Of a stretch of DNA of 63,165 bases, positions 34,740-44,052 are shown piece after piece. The stretch's first letter is position 1, and each line of letters opens with the position of its first letter. The position numbers and the translations under genes are program-made. The stretch is from Pseudomonadota bacterium (GTDB lineage Bacteria; Pseudomonadota; Gammaproteobacteria; Pseudomonadales; Pseudohongiellaceae): the NCBI GenBank assembly GCA_027621405.1, contig JAQCBT010000020.1:1-63165 (forward strand), written 5' to 3'. The notes below the pieces were generated by a model that saw nothing but the letters and a program-made list of their open reading frames with translations, ran no database searches and was not told where the DNA came from.

Positions 34740-36374
34740 ATGACTATGCAAAATACGCCACTTCTGATGAGCAGAATCCTGGGCCGGGGAGCACTACTGG
34801 ACCCGGAAATCGAAGTGGTCACGGCGCAAGCCAATGGCAGCCACAGACAAACCTTGAAGCAGACCTGGGATCGCGCCCAGCAATTAGCTAACGCGCTCAA
34901 CGCCCATGGCATCAAGGTCGGCGACCGGATCGCCAGCTTCATGTGGAATAACTACCGGCACCTGGAACTCTACCAGGGCGTGCCCAGCATGGGCTGCGTA
35001 TTGCACACCTTGAATATCCGGCTTTCACCCACCGACCTGGAATACATCATCAATCACGCCGGCGACCGCGTAATCTTCGCTGACGAGGACTTGCTGCCAT
35101 TGCTCGAACCGCTGTGGGGCAAGATCCCCTGCGTGGAGTTGCTGGTTATCTGTCGCCACGGTGAAGGCGGCGACAGCAGTTTCGAGAACCAGATCGATTA
35201 CGAGGATTTCATTGGTGGGCACGAGCCTTCCTATGAATGGCCGGATATTCCAGAGACGTCGCCAATGGGCCTCTGCTACACATCCGGTACCACTGGTAAA
35301 CCCAAGGGCGTGATGTACACCAACCGCTCAACCTATCTGCATACCCTGACCGAGTCCCTGACGGATTCCATCGGCCTGTCTGCACTGGATTCCCTGCTCG
35401 GCATCGTCCCCATGTTCCATGCCATGGGCTGGGGTCTGCCCTTCGCCGCCTCCATGCTAGGCACCAAGCAGGTGATGCCCCACCGCTTCATGACACCGGA
35501 TAATTTTCTGCGCCTGATCGTGGAAGAGGATGTCACGATCTCAGCCGGTGTTCCCACGATCTGGCAAGGCGTTAGGGCGGCATTGACGGCGGAACCAGGC
35601 AAATGGGATCTGTCGAAGCTGGGACGCCTCACCTGCGGCGGTTCCGCGCCACCGGTGGAAATGATGCGTTGGTACTGGGAGAGCCACAAGATCGAAATGA
35701 TCCAGGGTTGGGGCATGACTGAAACCAATCCGCTGGGCACCTTGTCGCGCAAGGTGGCGAAGCGCTCCCATGTGAATATTCCCGAAGACCAGCAGTTCAA
35801 GAATATCGCCAAGGCTGGTCTCGCAATGCCCGGCCTGGAGATTGAGATCTTCGATGAAGACTGGAATCCATTGCCACACGACGGTGAGGCTGTGGGCGAG
35901 CTGTGCATCCGCGGCCCATGGATTGCCTCGGAGTATTACAACGATCCCCAGCCTGAAAAATTCCACAATGGCTGGCTGGTCACCGGTGATGTCGCCAAGA
36001 TCGATCCTGAACAGTACGTCATGATTTCCGACCGCTCCAAGGACCTGATCAAATCCGGCGGTGAATGGATCTCTTCGGTAGATCTGGAGAATCACATCGT
36101 GGCGCTGCCGGAAATCGCCATGGCTGCCGTGGTGGCCCAGCCCCATCCGAAATGGGATGAGCGGCCTGTGGCGCTGGTTGTGCTCGCACAGGGGGCGGAA
36201 CTGGATCCGGACAAGGTAATCGAACATTGCAGTTCGGTGTTCGCAAAGTGGCAGTTGCCTGATGAGGTCATCGCCAAGGAATCGCTGCCATTGGGACCAA
36301 CTGGCAAGATCGACAAGAAGACTATCCGTGCCAATCTCGAGGCAGAGGGTTACAAACTACCGGATCTGCGCTGA
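34740..36374 (+). CDS. long-chain fatty acid-CoA ligase (AMP-binding)
   Basis: Activates a fatty acid to acyl-CoA through an acyl-adenylate. It has 544 residues. The phosphate loop YTSGTTGKPKG (residues 180-190), IVPMFHAMGWGLPF, the GWGMTETNP adenine motif, YVMISDRSKDLIKSGGEWIS hinge and the catalytic Lys in LPLGPTGKIDKK are intact. The group is the medium/long-chain type (FadK/AlkK-like). GGGGGA precedes the ATG. The 375 bp between it and the divergent dehalogenase gene hold no gene I can support. A strong palindromic terminator follows. Confidence 0.93.
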   Translation: MTMQNTPLLMSRILGRGALLDPEIEVVTAQANGSHRQTLKQTWDRAQQLANALNAHGIKVGDRIASFMWNNYRHLELYQGVPSMGCVLHTLNIRLSPTDLEYIINHAGDRVIFADEDLLPLLEPLWGKIPCVELLVICRHGEGGDSSFENQIDYEDFIGGHEPSYEWPDIPETSPMGLCYTSGTTGKPKGVMYTNRSTYLHTLTESLTDSIGLSALDSLLGIVPMFHAMGWGLPFAASMLGTKQVMPHRFMTPDNFLRLIVEEDVTISAGVPTIWQGVRAALTAEPGKWDLSKLGRLTCGGSAPPVEMMRWYWESHKIEMIQGWGMTETNPLGTLSRKVAKRSHVNIPEDQQFKNIAKAGLAMPGLEIEIFDEDWNPLPHDGEAVGELCIRGPWIASEYYNDPQPEKFHNGWLVTGDVAKIDPEQYVMISDRSKDLIKSGGEWISSVDLENHIVALPEIAMAAVVAQPHPKWDERPVALVVLAQGAELDPDKVIEHCSSVFAKWQLPDEVIAKESLPLGPTGKIDKKTIRANLEAEGYKLPDLR

Positions 36375-36396
36375 CACATCCAACTGCTATAAGACT

Positions 36397-36424
36397 GAAA
36401 AAGGGAGCCATGGCTCCCTTTTTC
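36397..36424. terminator. bidirectional intrinsic terminator
   Basis: GAAAAAGGGAGCCA followed directly by its perfect complement TGGCTCCCTTTTTC, a 28-nt exact palindrome with A and T tails on both sides. It ends the acyl-CoA ligase gene and could also stop transcription from the minus-strand gene at 36588-37613. Confidence 0.88.
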
Positions 36425-36587
36425 ATGCTTGCCATCGCTACAGTTCAATCTGGCACGGACCCAGCAGAGAGATGGTGGCCCATGGCGATGAAAAAACTCA
36501 CTACGTAATGGCAGGGGAATACACCTGAACACACCAATGCTGTCCGGGGCGCACTGGCACCGCTCATCGCTTTGCCAGCAAGCTCTG

Positions 36588-37613
36588 TTACTGACCGGGG
36601 TCGGTAGGAGCGTATTCCAAGCCTTCTGCATCCGCTACCCGGGCACCGGCGAGTATACCAGGCAGCGCGTAATTCCCTTCATGGCAGGCATATTCGAAGA
36701 GATGGTCGCTGCTAAGATTCATCGGCAGTTCACCGCTCCAGGGCTGGGTGTAGTTCTCCGGATCTTCCACCGTAAACTGGTACAGGATGGTGTCTTCGCT
36801 GACCCGGGTGAAGCGTTCCGTCACCTTCATCTTGGGGGAGCCATAGAAGCGATGATCCAGCGAGGAACGCAGGCTCTGTTGGGGATGGAAATTCGTGGTC
36901 TCCACTACCAGGGTGTCATCTTCGTAGTAGCCGATTGAATCACCCATCCAGTAATCCATGGAAGGAGTCTGAAATTCTGAATTCAATCGAATGATGCGTG
37001 CGTCGTGATTCATCTCAGCCAACAGCACGACATAGTCCTGGGTCTGAACTATCTCGGTCATGTTGTTGTACAAAACGGGCAACTTGGGTGGCCCACCAGA
37101 AGATCCAAAACCCACCACACATCTCTCGCCAAGCGGTCGCACCTCGGGGCCGTCATAGGACTGGCGACGCTGCATGGCAGCGGCGAAGTTGGCCCTGCCC
37201 TGTTCGCTATAGGGCAATTGGCCATCTCCCGGGTCCACCAGGATCGAGGTGCGAATTTCTCCGTTCACAACCGCAAGACGCTCGCCGGGGTCCATCCAGA
37301 AAGTGTTATAGCCGCCCACATTACGACCTGCGCTGGGCGCCTCCCGATCTGGATCGCTGGGTTCATTGCTGGCTTCATTGCGGGCCCGCACCATAGCCTC
37401 GATGCGAATGGCCTCTTCTTCGGATATCACCAGGTTGCCACCGAAGCGTTCTGCCCGTTCCAGGTTAGTCTGGGTCGCAATGGACCAGGTACCCTGAAGG
37501 TCAGGAGCACCATATTCGGTGCGGGGTGTGATGTAACCGGTTTCTGCCGCTGCGGCGACTCGCGCAGCCAGCAACATTGCGACTGCAAGGGTAAATGCTT
37601 TGTTGTCGAACAT
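36588..37613 (-). CDS. exported protein of unknown function, paralogue A
   Basis: A 341-residue protein with a signal peptide (FTLAVAMLLAARVAAAA). The mature part begins YITPRTEYGAPDLQGTWS, and conserved blocks include ILVDPGDGQLPYSEQG, LGERCVVGF, VVLLAEMNHDARII, GYYEDDTLVVETTNFHP, KVTERFTRVSEDTI and YTQPWSGELPM, ending EYACHEGNYALPGILAGAR. The protein at 48709-49698 has the same layout and blocks. This kind of protein is frequent in multiple copies in marine gammaproteobacteria that degrade lipids or steroids, but no activity is known to me. The 450 bp upstream (37614-38065) hold nothing I can support. Confidence 0.8.
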   Translation of the reverse strand: MFDNKAFTLAVAMLLAARVAAAAETGYITPRTEYGAPDLQGTWSIATQTNLERAERFGGNLVISEEEAIRIEAMVRARNEASNEPSDPDREAPSAGRNVGGYNTFWMDPGERLAVVNGEIRTSILVDPGDGQLPYSEQGRANFAAAMQRRQSYDGPEVRPLGERCVVGFGSSGGPPKLPVLYNNMTEIVQTQDYVVLLAEMNHDARIIRLNSEFQTPSMDYWMGDSIGYYEDDTLVVETTNFHPQQSLRSSLDHRFYGSPKMKVTERFTRVSEDTILYQFTVEDPENYTQPWSGELPMNLSSDHLFEYACHEGNYALPGILAGARVADAEGLEYAPTDPGQ

Positions 37614-38065
37614 GATGAACTCCGGCGGAATCCAGGATTGGGGCGTTAATGCCTGGACTGGTGACTAAAAAAGATGTCCCGATAGTAACCTGTGATTATT
37701 GCACTGCCATGCCGAGCTAGCCAGAATACCCGGAATCGGCGATGGATTGCAGAGGCCGCGATTACTCTGATGTTCCAGGCAATGGTACGTCGGCTATCTG
37801 TAATGGCTCTTGCCGGGACTCAGGAAAAGCCTGAAGATACCAACAAGATGCAGGAATCTGCAGTTACAGCCAGTCAGGATAGGCTCGCCTGGAGCGGAAC
37901 AGATTGTTGCCGTTGAGCGGGCAGGCGAGGTGATCGCAGAGAGAACAGCAGCATGCTGCCGACATGGCGTAAAACGATATCTGATACCGATTTTCGGAAC
38001 TCTATCAACAACTGAAGGCAAGCATACTTGGTAGACTCTTACCAGGAGCAATAAAAGGAAACAAC

Positions 38066-39142
38066 GTGGTACTCAGGATTAGCAAGAAGAACACTCTAAT
38101 GCTCGCAGTAGTTGCCTGTATTGCCGTAGCCGATGGTCTGTTAATCGTGGAAGAACAGAACGCCCCGAAGGACATGGTCTGGATCGAGCCCGGCAGTTTC
38201 GTGATGGGTTCGGACAACGGCTTCCCCGATGAGGCTCCAGCCCGAGAGGTATCGCTCTCCGGTTTCTGGATCGACCAGTACGAAGTGACCAACCGGGATT
38301 TCCAACAATTTGTTGAGAAGACCGGCTACATAACCTCTGCCGAGCGCTTCGGCGATTCCCTGGTTTTTCAAAGCCCAGCTGAAACCGCTTATTCAGGAGC
38401 TGTGACCAATATCGCCCCCATGAGCTGGTGGCGACTGGTTGCCGATGCCAACTGGGAGCAACCAGCAGGCCAGCAAGACAGTATTGCCGACAAGATGGAT
38501 CATCCCGTGGTTCAGGTGAGCTATGTGGATGCATTGAACTACTGCCTGTCGCAACACAAACAGCTGCCGACAGAGGCACAGTTTGAAGCTGCAGCACGGG
38601 GCGGGCTCGAAGGCAATCAATACAGCTGGGAACAGCAGAGCGTGCAGCACAGCCATGAGCCAGTAAACAGCCCTGTGCCGGTAAACAGCCCTGAGCCGGT
38701 AAACAGCCCTGAGCTGGCAAAGAGTCATGAGCAAATGAACCACTGGCAGGGAGAATTCCCCATCCACGACGAAGTACTGGATGGTTTCGCATCCACAGCT
38801 CCGGTTGGCAGCTTCCCCGCCAACCCTTACGGACTCTATGACATATCGGGCAACGTCTGGGAATGGGTATCGGACTGGTACCACCCTCAAGCCTATACGA
38901 TGACCGGCAATCACAATCCAGCGGGTGTCACGGAAGGCGAGAGTTTCGATCCGGCAGAGCCCGGCCTGGCCAAGCGAGGAATACGCGGCGGCTCCTTCCT
39001 TTGCAGCGACAATTACTGTCGAGGATTCCGGGTCAGCGCCAGGATGCCTGCAGACCCCGAATCGGCTACCAATCACACCGGTTTTCGCTGCGTGCGTCCA
39101 TTCCTCAGCAACAGTATTGCAGACCTCTGGTTGGCTCCCTGA
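38066..39142 (+). CDS. formylglycine-generating-enzyme family protein (SUMF1-like), exported or membrane-anchored
   Basis: GTG start at 38066 after AAAGGAAACAAC; 358 residues. The N-terminus (KNTLMLAVVACIAVADGLLIV) is a signal or anchor. The FGE-sulfatase domain spans the rest: MVWIEPGSFVMGSDNGFPDEAP, FWIDQYEVTNRDFQQFV, LPTEAQFEAAARGG, YDISGNVWEWVSDWY, RGIRGGSFLCSDNYCRGFRVSAR and NHTGFRCVR. Cys313 and Cys318 occupy the copper-binding Cys pair of true FGE, which oxidises a sulfatase cysteine to formylglycine. No sulfatase gene lies in the window, so the target is elsewhere. A tandem hexapeptide insertion lies mid-domain. Confidence 0.85.
   Translation: MVLRISKKNTLMLAVVACIAVADGLLIVEEQNAPKDMVWIEPGSFVMGSDNGFPDEAPAREVSLSGFWIDQYEVTNRDFQQFVEKTGYITSAERFGDSLVFQSPAETAYSGAVTNIAPMSWWRLVADANWEQPAGQQDSIADKMDHPVVQVSYVDALNYCLSQHKQLPTEAQFEAAARGGLEGNQYSWEQQSVQHSHEPVNSPVPVNSPEPVNSPELAKSHEQMNHWQGEFPIHDEVLDGFASTAPVGSFPANPYGLYDISGNVWEWVSDWYHPQAYTMTGNHNPAGVTEGESFDPAEPGLAKRGIRGGSFLCSDNYCRGFRVSARMPADPESATNHTGFRCVRPFLSNSIADLWLAP
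38657..38728 (+). repeat. 18-bp tandem repeat inside the FGE-like gene
   Basis: Four consecutive 18-bp units, the first three nearly identical (consensus GAGCCGGTAAACAGCCCT) and the fourth degenerate, encode EPVNSP-VPVNSP-EPVNSP-ELAKSH. In FGE enzymes this part is a surface loop. The repeat keeps the frame and could vary in copy number by slippage. Confidence 0.8.
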
Positions 39143-39451
39143 TCCTTTTCACCAGCTGCTGACTGCTGCGAAGCGTTCGCCCCGGCTTACTGGTGATCTA
39201 GAGGACGCATAAGGCTACTCCATTTTTCACGAGGAGCTGGGTCTGGCGACCACTGAATATGCTCGTGTATTCCAAACAAGGATTGGCAGGATGCTTGCAA
39301 CGAGCTTCACGACCTCTTGGCAAGGGCTGCCCAACAGTGGAAAAAATATTGAGCCGGGATTGACTGGAATGGCGATGTCGAACTTCTGGTTCTAATCTTT
39401 CAGGTATTAACGACTACGCTTCCTCAGCCAGGAAAAACCAGAGCACAGGCG

Positions 39452-40612
39452 TCAGATTTCCCTGGCGATCAACAGCTTCATGATTTCATTGGCACCACCA
39501 TAGATCTTCTGCACTCGCGCATCGGCATACATCTTGGCTATGGGATATTCCATCATGTATCCATATCCACCGAAGAATTGCAGGCAGGTGTCCACAATCT
39601 GGCACTGTTTCTCCGTTGTCCACCATTTGGCCATGGAAGCGGTCGCAGTATCCAGCTTGCCCTGTTCCAGCTTAAGCACACAATCGTCGACGAAAACCCG
39701 GGCGATCTTCGCCTCGGTGTAGCACTCCGCCAGCTTGAACTGGGTGTTCTGGAAATCGAGGATGCGCTTACCGAATGCCTTGCGTTCTTTTACGTAGGCA
39801 GAAGTCAACTTGAGAGCCGTCTCCATGGCGGCACAGGCACCGGCTGCGATAATCAATCGTTCCTGAGGAAGCTGTTCCATCAACTGCACGAAGCCCTTGC
39901 CTTCCGTTGTACCCAACAGGTTTGACCGAGGTACCCTGACATCGTCGAAGAACAACTCCGCCGTGTCCTGGGCCTTGAGACCAAGCTTCTCCAGGTTTCT
40001 GCCGCGCTTGAAGCCTCCCTCTCCTTCCACGGCTTCAGTTTCCACCATGATCAGTGAGATACCCTTGGCACCCTCGCCGGGGTCTGTCTTGGCGACAACG
40101 CAAATGAGCTCCGCGGTCATACCGTTGGTGATGAATGTCTTCTGGCCATTGATAAGGTAGTCGTCGCCATCCCTGACGGCGGTCGTTGCCACCGCCTGCA
40201 AATCAGAGCCGGTTCCGGGTTCTGACATGGCTATTCCCGCCACCAATTCACCCCGCGCCATGGCCGGCAACCACTTCTGCTTCTGCTCGTCGGTGCCGTA
40301 GTTATTGATGTAGTGAGCCACGATGCCGGAATGCACGCCGTTACCGAAGCCCGTGACATTGGCCGCGTTTAACTCCTCCAGCAGGATCATTTCGTGCTTG
40401 AAGTTACCTCCACCTCCACCCCATTGTTCGGGAATGGATGCGCACAGCAGTCCGGCTTCACCCGCCTTTACCCAGGCATCGCGATCAACGAAGCCCTGCT
40501 TGTCCCAGGTCGCCGCTCGGGGTGCAAATTCACGCTCGATGAACTTGCGCACTGCATCCCGCATGATGGTGAGTTCTTCATCCAACCATGGGGATTGGTA
40601 GTTTTCCAACAT
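39452..40612 (-). CDS. acyl-CoA dehydrogenase, LCAD-like
   Basis: FAD enzyme for the first oxidation step of beta-oxidation. It has 386 residues: an N-terminal helical domain, AMSEPGTGSDLQAVATTA and YLINGQKTFITNG in the middle beta domain, and a C-terminal helical domain ending YMMEYPIAKMYADARVQKIYGG-NEIMKLLIAREI. The IYGG in place of IYEG shows that the base is not in the MCAD position; the LCAD/isovaleryl-type Glu in QLPQERL is the likely catalytic residue. It is followed on the same strand by nothing for 309 bp (39143-39451), where I see no gene or terminator. The thiolase gene lies 46 bp upstream, so they are probably one operon. Confidence 0.93.
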   Translation of the reverse strand: MLENYQSPWLDEELTIMRDAVRKFIEREFAPRAATWDKQGFVDRDAWVKAGEAGLLCASIPEQWGGGGGNFKHEMILLEELNAANVTGFGNGVHSGIVAHYINNYGTDEQKQKWLPAMARGELVAGIAMSEPGTGSDLQAVATTAVRDGDDYLINGQKTFITNGMTAELICVVAKTDPGEGAKGISLIMVETEAVEGEGGFKRGRNLEKLGLKAQDTAELFFDDVRVPRSNLLGTTEGKGFVQLMEQLPQERLIIAAGACAAMETALKLTSAYVKERKAFGKRILDFQNTQFKLAECYTEAKIARVFVDDCVLKLEQGKLDTATASMAKWWTTEKQCQIVDTCLQFFGGYGYMMEYPIAKMYADARVQKIYGGANEIMKLLIAREI

Positions 40613-40658
40613 CAGGTTTACCTGCCTACTAGTTCGAGATTCCTTTTTGGGTAGCTAT

Positions 40659-41846
40659 TCAGGATTCCACTGTATCCATACGCTCTATGATCATGGCATT
40701 GGCAGTTCCACCACCCTCACAAATTGCGATCAATCCATAGCGACCGTTGCGTCGTTCCAGCTCGTGTACCAGGGTTGTCATCAGCTTCGCACCTGTACCA
40801 CCCAGTGGATGCCCCAGGGCCTGCGCGCCACCATTCACATTCAGTTTTTCAGGATCGGCACCTACGGCTTTGGCCCAGGCCAGTGGTACGGAGCCAAAGG
40901 CTTCGTTCACCTCGTACAGATCCATGTCTTCGATACTCAGTCCGGCCTTCTCGAGAACTTTCCGGGTAGCGGGTATGGGCCCTTCCAGCATGATCACGGG
41001 ATCTGACCCCACCACAGCCAGACTATGAATCTTCGCCCTTACCGGCAGCTTGAATTTCTGCACGGCCTCTTCGTTTGCCACCATGATGGCGGCGGAGCCG
41101 TCACTGATCTGGCTCGCCGTTCCCGCGGTAATCACTCCACCTTCCCGCAGAGGATTCAGACCCTGCAAGCCCTCGAGCGTCGCTTCGAAGCGGATGCCTT
41201 CATCGACTACATGCAGATCTTCGCTGCCATCCTCGAGCTTGATGGGCACCGGTACGATCTCGTCCTTGAAGTAACCATTGTTGGTGGCTGCCGCCGCTCG
41301 CTGGTGACTCAACAGGCCAAACGCGTCGAGTTCATCCCGGGTAATAGCGTATTTTTCCGCGAGCAATTCGGCACCATCGAACTGGCTGAACTGGATGCCG
41401 GGGTATTGTGCCTCAAGCCTCTCGCCCTTTGGCTTGCCGCGGCCCTTCTCCAGGCCATCCCGAACATTGGATCCGATCTCCACGGTGCTCATAGCCTCCA
41501 CACCGCCGCAGATCACTACATCCTGGGTACCCGACATCACGGCCTGGGCGCCAAACTGGATCGCCTGCAGGGAAGAGCCGCACTGACGGTCGACTGTGGT
41601 GCCCGGTACTTCCAGCGCCAACTTGGAACTCATGGAGACATTGCGCCCCAGGTTACTCGCCTGGGCACCGATCTGCATCACCACGCCGAAGATCACGTCA
41701 TCGACCTTGTCCACGGGAATTCCGGTACGGTCTACCAATTCATCGACGACGATGGCGCCAAGATCGATCGGGTGGATCTTGCTCAAGCGGCCATTCTTGC
41801 GACCCGTTGCGGTACGCACGGCACCGGTGATGTATGCATTTGCCAT
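40659..41846 (-). CDS. thiolase (acetyl-CoA C-acyltransferase)
   Basis: Cleaves 3-ketoacyl-CoA with CoA, the last step of beta-oxidation. The 395 residues show the acyl-enzyme Cys in VDRQCGSSLQA (near residue 89), NEAFGSVPLAW, the His of NGGAQALGHPLGGTGAK, and the C-terminal Cys in AICEGGGTANA. The form QCGSSLQA and ICEGGGTANA is that of the acetyl-CoA acetyltransferase-like proteins found with steroid or branched-acid catabolism. It lies between the acyl-CoA dehydrogenase and SDR genes on the same strand. Confidence 0.93.
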   Translation of the reverse strand: MANAYITGAVRTATGRKNGRLSKIHPIDLGAIVVDELVDRTGIPVDKVDDVIFGVVMQIGAQASNLGRNVSMSSKLALEVPGTTVDRQCGSSLQAIQFGAQAVMSGTQDVVICGGVEAMSTVEIGSNVRDGLEKGRGKPKGERLEAQYPGIQFSQFDGAELLAEKYAITRDELDAFGLLSHQRAAAATNNGYFKDEIVPVPIKLEDGSEDLHVVDEGIRFEATLEGLQGLNPLREGGVITAGTASQISDGSAAIMVANEEAVQKFKLPVRAKIHSLAVVGSDPVIMLEGPIPATRKVLEKAGLSIEDMDLYEVNEAFGSVPLAWAKAVGADPEKLNVNGGAQALGHPLGGTGAKLMTTLVHELERRNGRYGLIAICEGGGTANAMIIERMDTVES

Positions 41847-41984
41847 GTTTGCTTTCCTGTAACTTGTTTCTGTTTAACTATTGTTCCTGAAAGTAGCGCC
41901 TGGTTGCTGCAGCCTGAACTCCTGCAGGCTCGCTTGCGGTCTCGCTCGATGGAATGAATCTAACGACGAAACCAGTGACGCGCT

Positions 41985-42752
41985 TTATATCGCCGGCATT
42001 CGAATCCCGGCGTCCAGCCTGATGGTCTCGCCATTGAGATAAGCGCAGTTCACGATATGGGCAGCTTCTTCGGCAAACTCTTCGGGATTTCCCAGGCGCT
42101 TGGGAAACTGCGTGATTGCGATCAGGGGTTCCCGGACTTCGTCCGGTGCCGCCGCCAGCAGGGGTGTCTCGAAGATACCGGGTGCGATAGTGTTGATGCG
42201 AATGCCTCGCTTCGCCAGGTCGCGGGCAATCGGTAGGGTCATGGAAACGATGCCGCCCTTGCTCGCTGCATAGCCGGCCTGACCGGTCTGGCCGTCGAAG
42301 GCAGCAATGGAGGCAACATTGATGATGACGCCGCGTTCGCCATCGTCTGTGGTGGGATCATTCAATTGCATGACCTCGGCACAGAGGCGCAGCACATTAA
42401 AAGTACCGATAAGATTTACCCGCACGATGTGCTCAAATTTCGCCAGCGGCATGGCGCCTTCCCGACCTACCGTACGCGCGGCGCCGCCGATCCCGGCAGA
42501 ATTGACGTTTATGTGGATCGTGCCGAAACGCTTCTGGGCGATAGCGATGGCTTCTTTAACCGCGTTCTCATCGGCCACATCGCCATGGTGAAAGGCTGCG
42601 GCATCGCCGAATTCAGCAGCGGCAGCTGCCACGCCGTCGGCATTGAGATCGAACAGCAGCACACGGGCGCCGTCCTGTACAAACCTCCGGGCAGTGGCAA
42701 GACCAAGGCCCGAGGCACCGCCAGTAATAAGAGCGGTTTTCCCGTCCAGTTT
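41985..42752 (-). CDS. 3-hydroxyacyl-CoA dehydrogenase, HSD17B10-like SDR
   Basis: Short-chain dehydrogenase that probably oxidises 3-hydroxyacyl-CoA with NAD, supplying the thiolase downstream. The start at 42752 (MKLDGKTALITGG) is preferred to 42791 because it is the SDR N-terminus. The 255 residues contain TGGASGLGLATA (cofactor loop), FDLNADG (Asp selecting NAD), NSAGIGGA, INVASIAAFDGQ with the catalytic Ser, and YAASKGG. The C-terminal INTIAPGIFETPLLAAAPDEVRE and TQFPKRLGNPEEFA are characteristic of type II HADH/HSD10. It is divergent from the CoA transferase gene. Confidence 0.92.
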   Translation of the reverse strand, partial: KLDGKTALITGGASGLGLATARRFVQDGARVLLFDLNADGVAAAAAEFGDAAAFHHGDVADENAVKEAIAIAQKRFGTIHINVNSAGIGGAARTVGREGAMPLAKFEHIVRVNLIGTFNVLRLCAEVMQLNDPTTDDGERGVIINVASIAAFDGQTGQAGYAASKGGIVSMTLPIARDLAKRGIRINTIAPGIFETPLLAAAPDEVREPLIAITQFPKRLGNPEEFAEEAAHIVNCAYLNGETIRLDAGIRMPAI

Positions 42753-42907
42753 CATTCCTTTAATTCCCCCAATTTCTCGTCGGGCAAGCATAATCCATCA
42801 CCCGCGAAAATCAAACGCGAGCCCCCGGGCAATCCCATCATCCTATATTTTGACCAAGGTATCCCCTATCATGCAGGCCTCTCCGCCGCACTAAACAGGG
42901 AATCGCA

Positions 42908-44035
42908 ATGGGACCACTCACAGGTATACGAGTCGTGGAGATGGCAGGCATAGGGCCCGGTCCATTCACCGCCATGATGCTCTCCGACATGGGCGCGGAG
43001 GTGATTCGCATTGATCGCACGAGCCAGAAGGGCATGGGGCATCGAGCCAATGTACTGAATCGTGGCCGTAAATCCATAGCGCTGGACCTCAAGAACAGCA
43101 AGGGTGTGGAAACAGCGCTGCGTTTGATCGGGCAAGCCGATGTGGTCATAGAAGGATTCAGGCCCGGTGTCATGGAACGACTGGGACTGGGCCCGGATGT
43201 ATGTCTGGAGAAGAATCCGCGCCTGGTATATGGCCGCATGACTGGCTGGGGCCAGAGCGGTCCACTTTCCCAGGCTGCCGGTCACGACATTAACTACATC
43301 TCCATCGGTGGCGCACTGGGCGCCATGGGTTATGCCGATCGTCCTCCCGCGCCACCGCTGAACCTGGTGGGCGACTTCGGAGGCGGCGCCATGTACCTGG
43401 TTGCTGGGATTCTTGCGGCGTTGGTTGAGCGGAGTCAATCGGGCAAAGGCCAGGTAGTGGACGCCGCCATGATCGACGGCACAGCCAATCTGCTGACGCC
43501 TTTCTACGGTCTGATGGCCATGGGCATGTGGACTACAGACCGCTTCAGTAATCGCCTCGATGGTGGCGCCTTCTATTATGGTAGCTACGAGTGCAGCGAC
43601 GGCAAATACATTTCGATTGGTTCGCTGGAACCCCAGTTCTACGCCTTATTGCTGGAGAAGACCGGAATCGAGGATCCCAGCTTCCAGAACCAGTTAGACG
43701 AGGATAGCTGGCCGAACAAGCGGGAAGTATTGAAAGAAGTATTCAAGCAGAAAACCCGGCAACAGTGGTGCGAAATAATGGAAGGCACGGACGTGTGTTT
43801 CGCTCCTGTGTTAAATCTGGCTGAAGCGCCAGATCACCCACACAATAAGGCGAGAAGAACTTTCGTCGAATTCGAAGGCATTACCCAACCCGCCCCCGCG
43901 CCGCGTTTTAGTCGCACTCAGGGTGAGATTCAACGCAGCGCCGCCATGGCCGGTGAACATACCGAAGAAGTATTACGAGATTGGGGGTATAATGCCGAAG
44001 AAATAGAAGAATTGAAGGCTGCCAACGCGGTCTGA
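42908..44035 (+). CDS. CoA transferase family III, alpha-methylacyl-CoA racemase-like
   Basis: A 375-residue family III protein. The order [74 protein letters not shown] and [10 protein letters not shown] is that of AMACR/MCR racemases, with His in GHDINY and Asp in GDFGGG as the two catalytic residues. AMACR epimerises 2-methylacyl-CoA so that branched fatty or bile-acid-like side chains can enter beta-oxidation. It fits the surrounding acyl-CoA genes. It is followed 17 bp later by the GGDEF membrane protein gene. Confidence 0.92.
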   Translation: MGPLTGIRVVEMAGIGPGPFTAMMLSDMGAEVIRIDRTSQKGMGHRANVLNRGRKSIALDLKNSKGVETALRLIGQADVVIEGFRPGVMERLGLGPDVCLEKNPRLVYGRMTGWGQSGPLSQAAGHDINYISIGGALGAMGYADRPPAPPLNLVGDFGGGAMYLVAGILAALVERSQSGKGQVVDAAMIDGTANLLTPFYGLMAMGMWTTDRFSNRLDGGAFYYGSYECSDGKYISIGSLEPQFYALLLEKTGIEDPSFQNQLDEDSWPNKREVLKEVFKQKTRQQWCEIMEGTDVCFAPVLNLAEAPDHPHNKARRTFVEFEGITQPAPAPRFSRTQGEIQRSAAMAGEHTEEVLRDWGYNAEEIEELKAANAV

Positions 44036-44052
44036 AGCACCTCTCGAGCGCT

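Noticed and set aside
37614..38065. 450-bp gap checked for small genes and RNA
   Set aside because: No ORF with a ribosome site, no terminator or conserved RNA shape recognised.
38079..38792. 237-codon minus-strand ORF with repeated LPAQGC units
   Set aside because: It is the antisense shadow of the FGE-like gene; the repeat is the reverse reading of its 18-bp tandem repeat.
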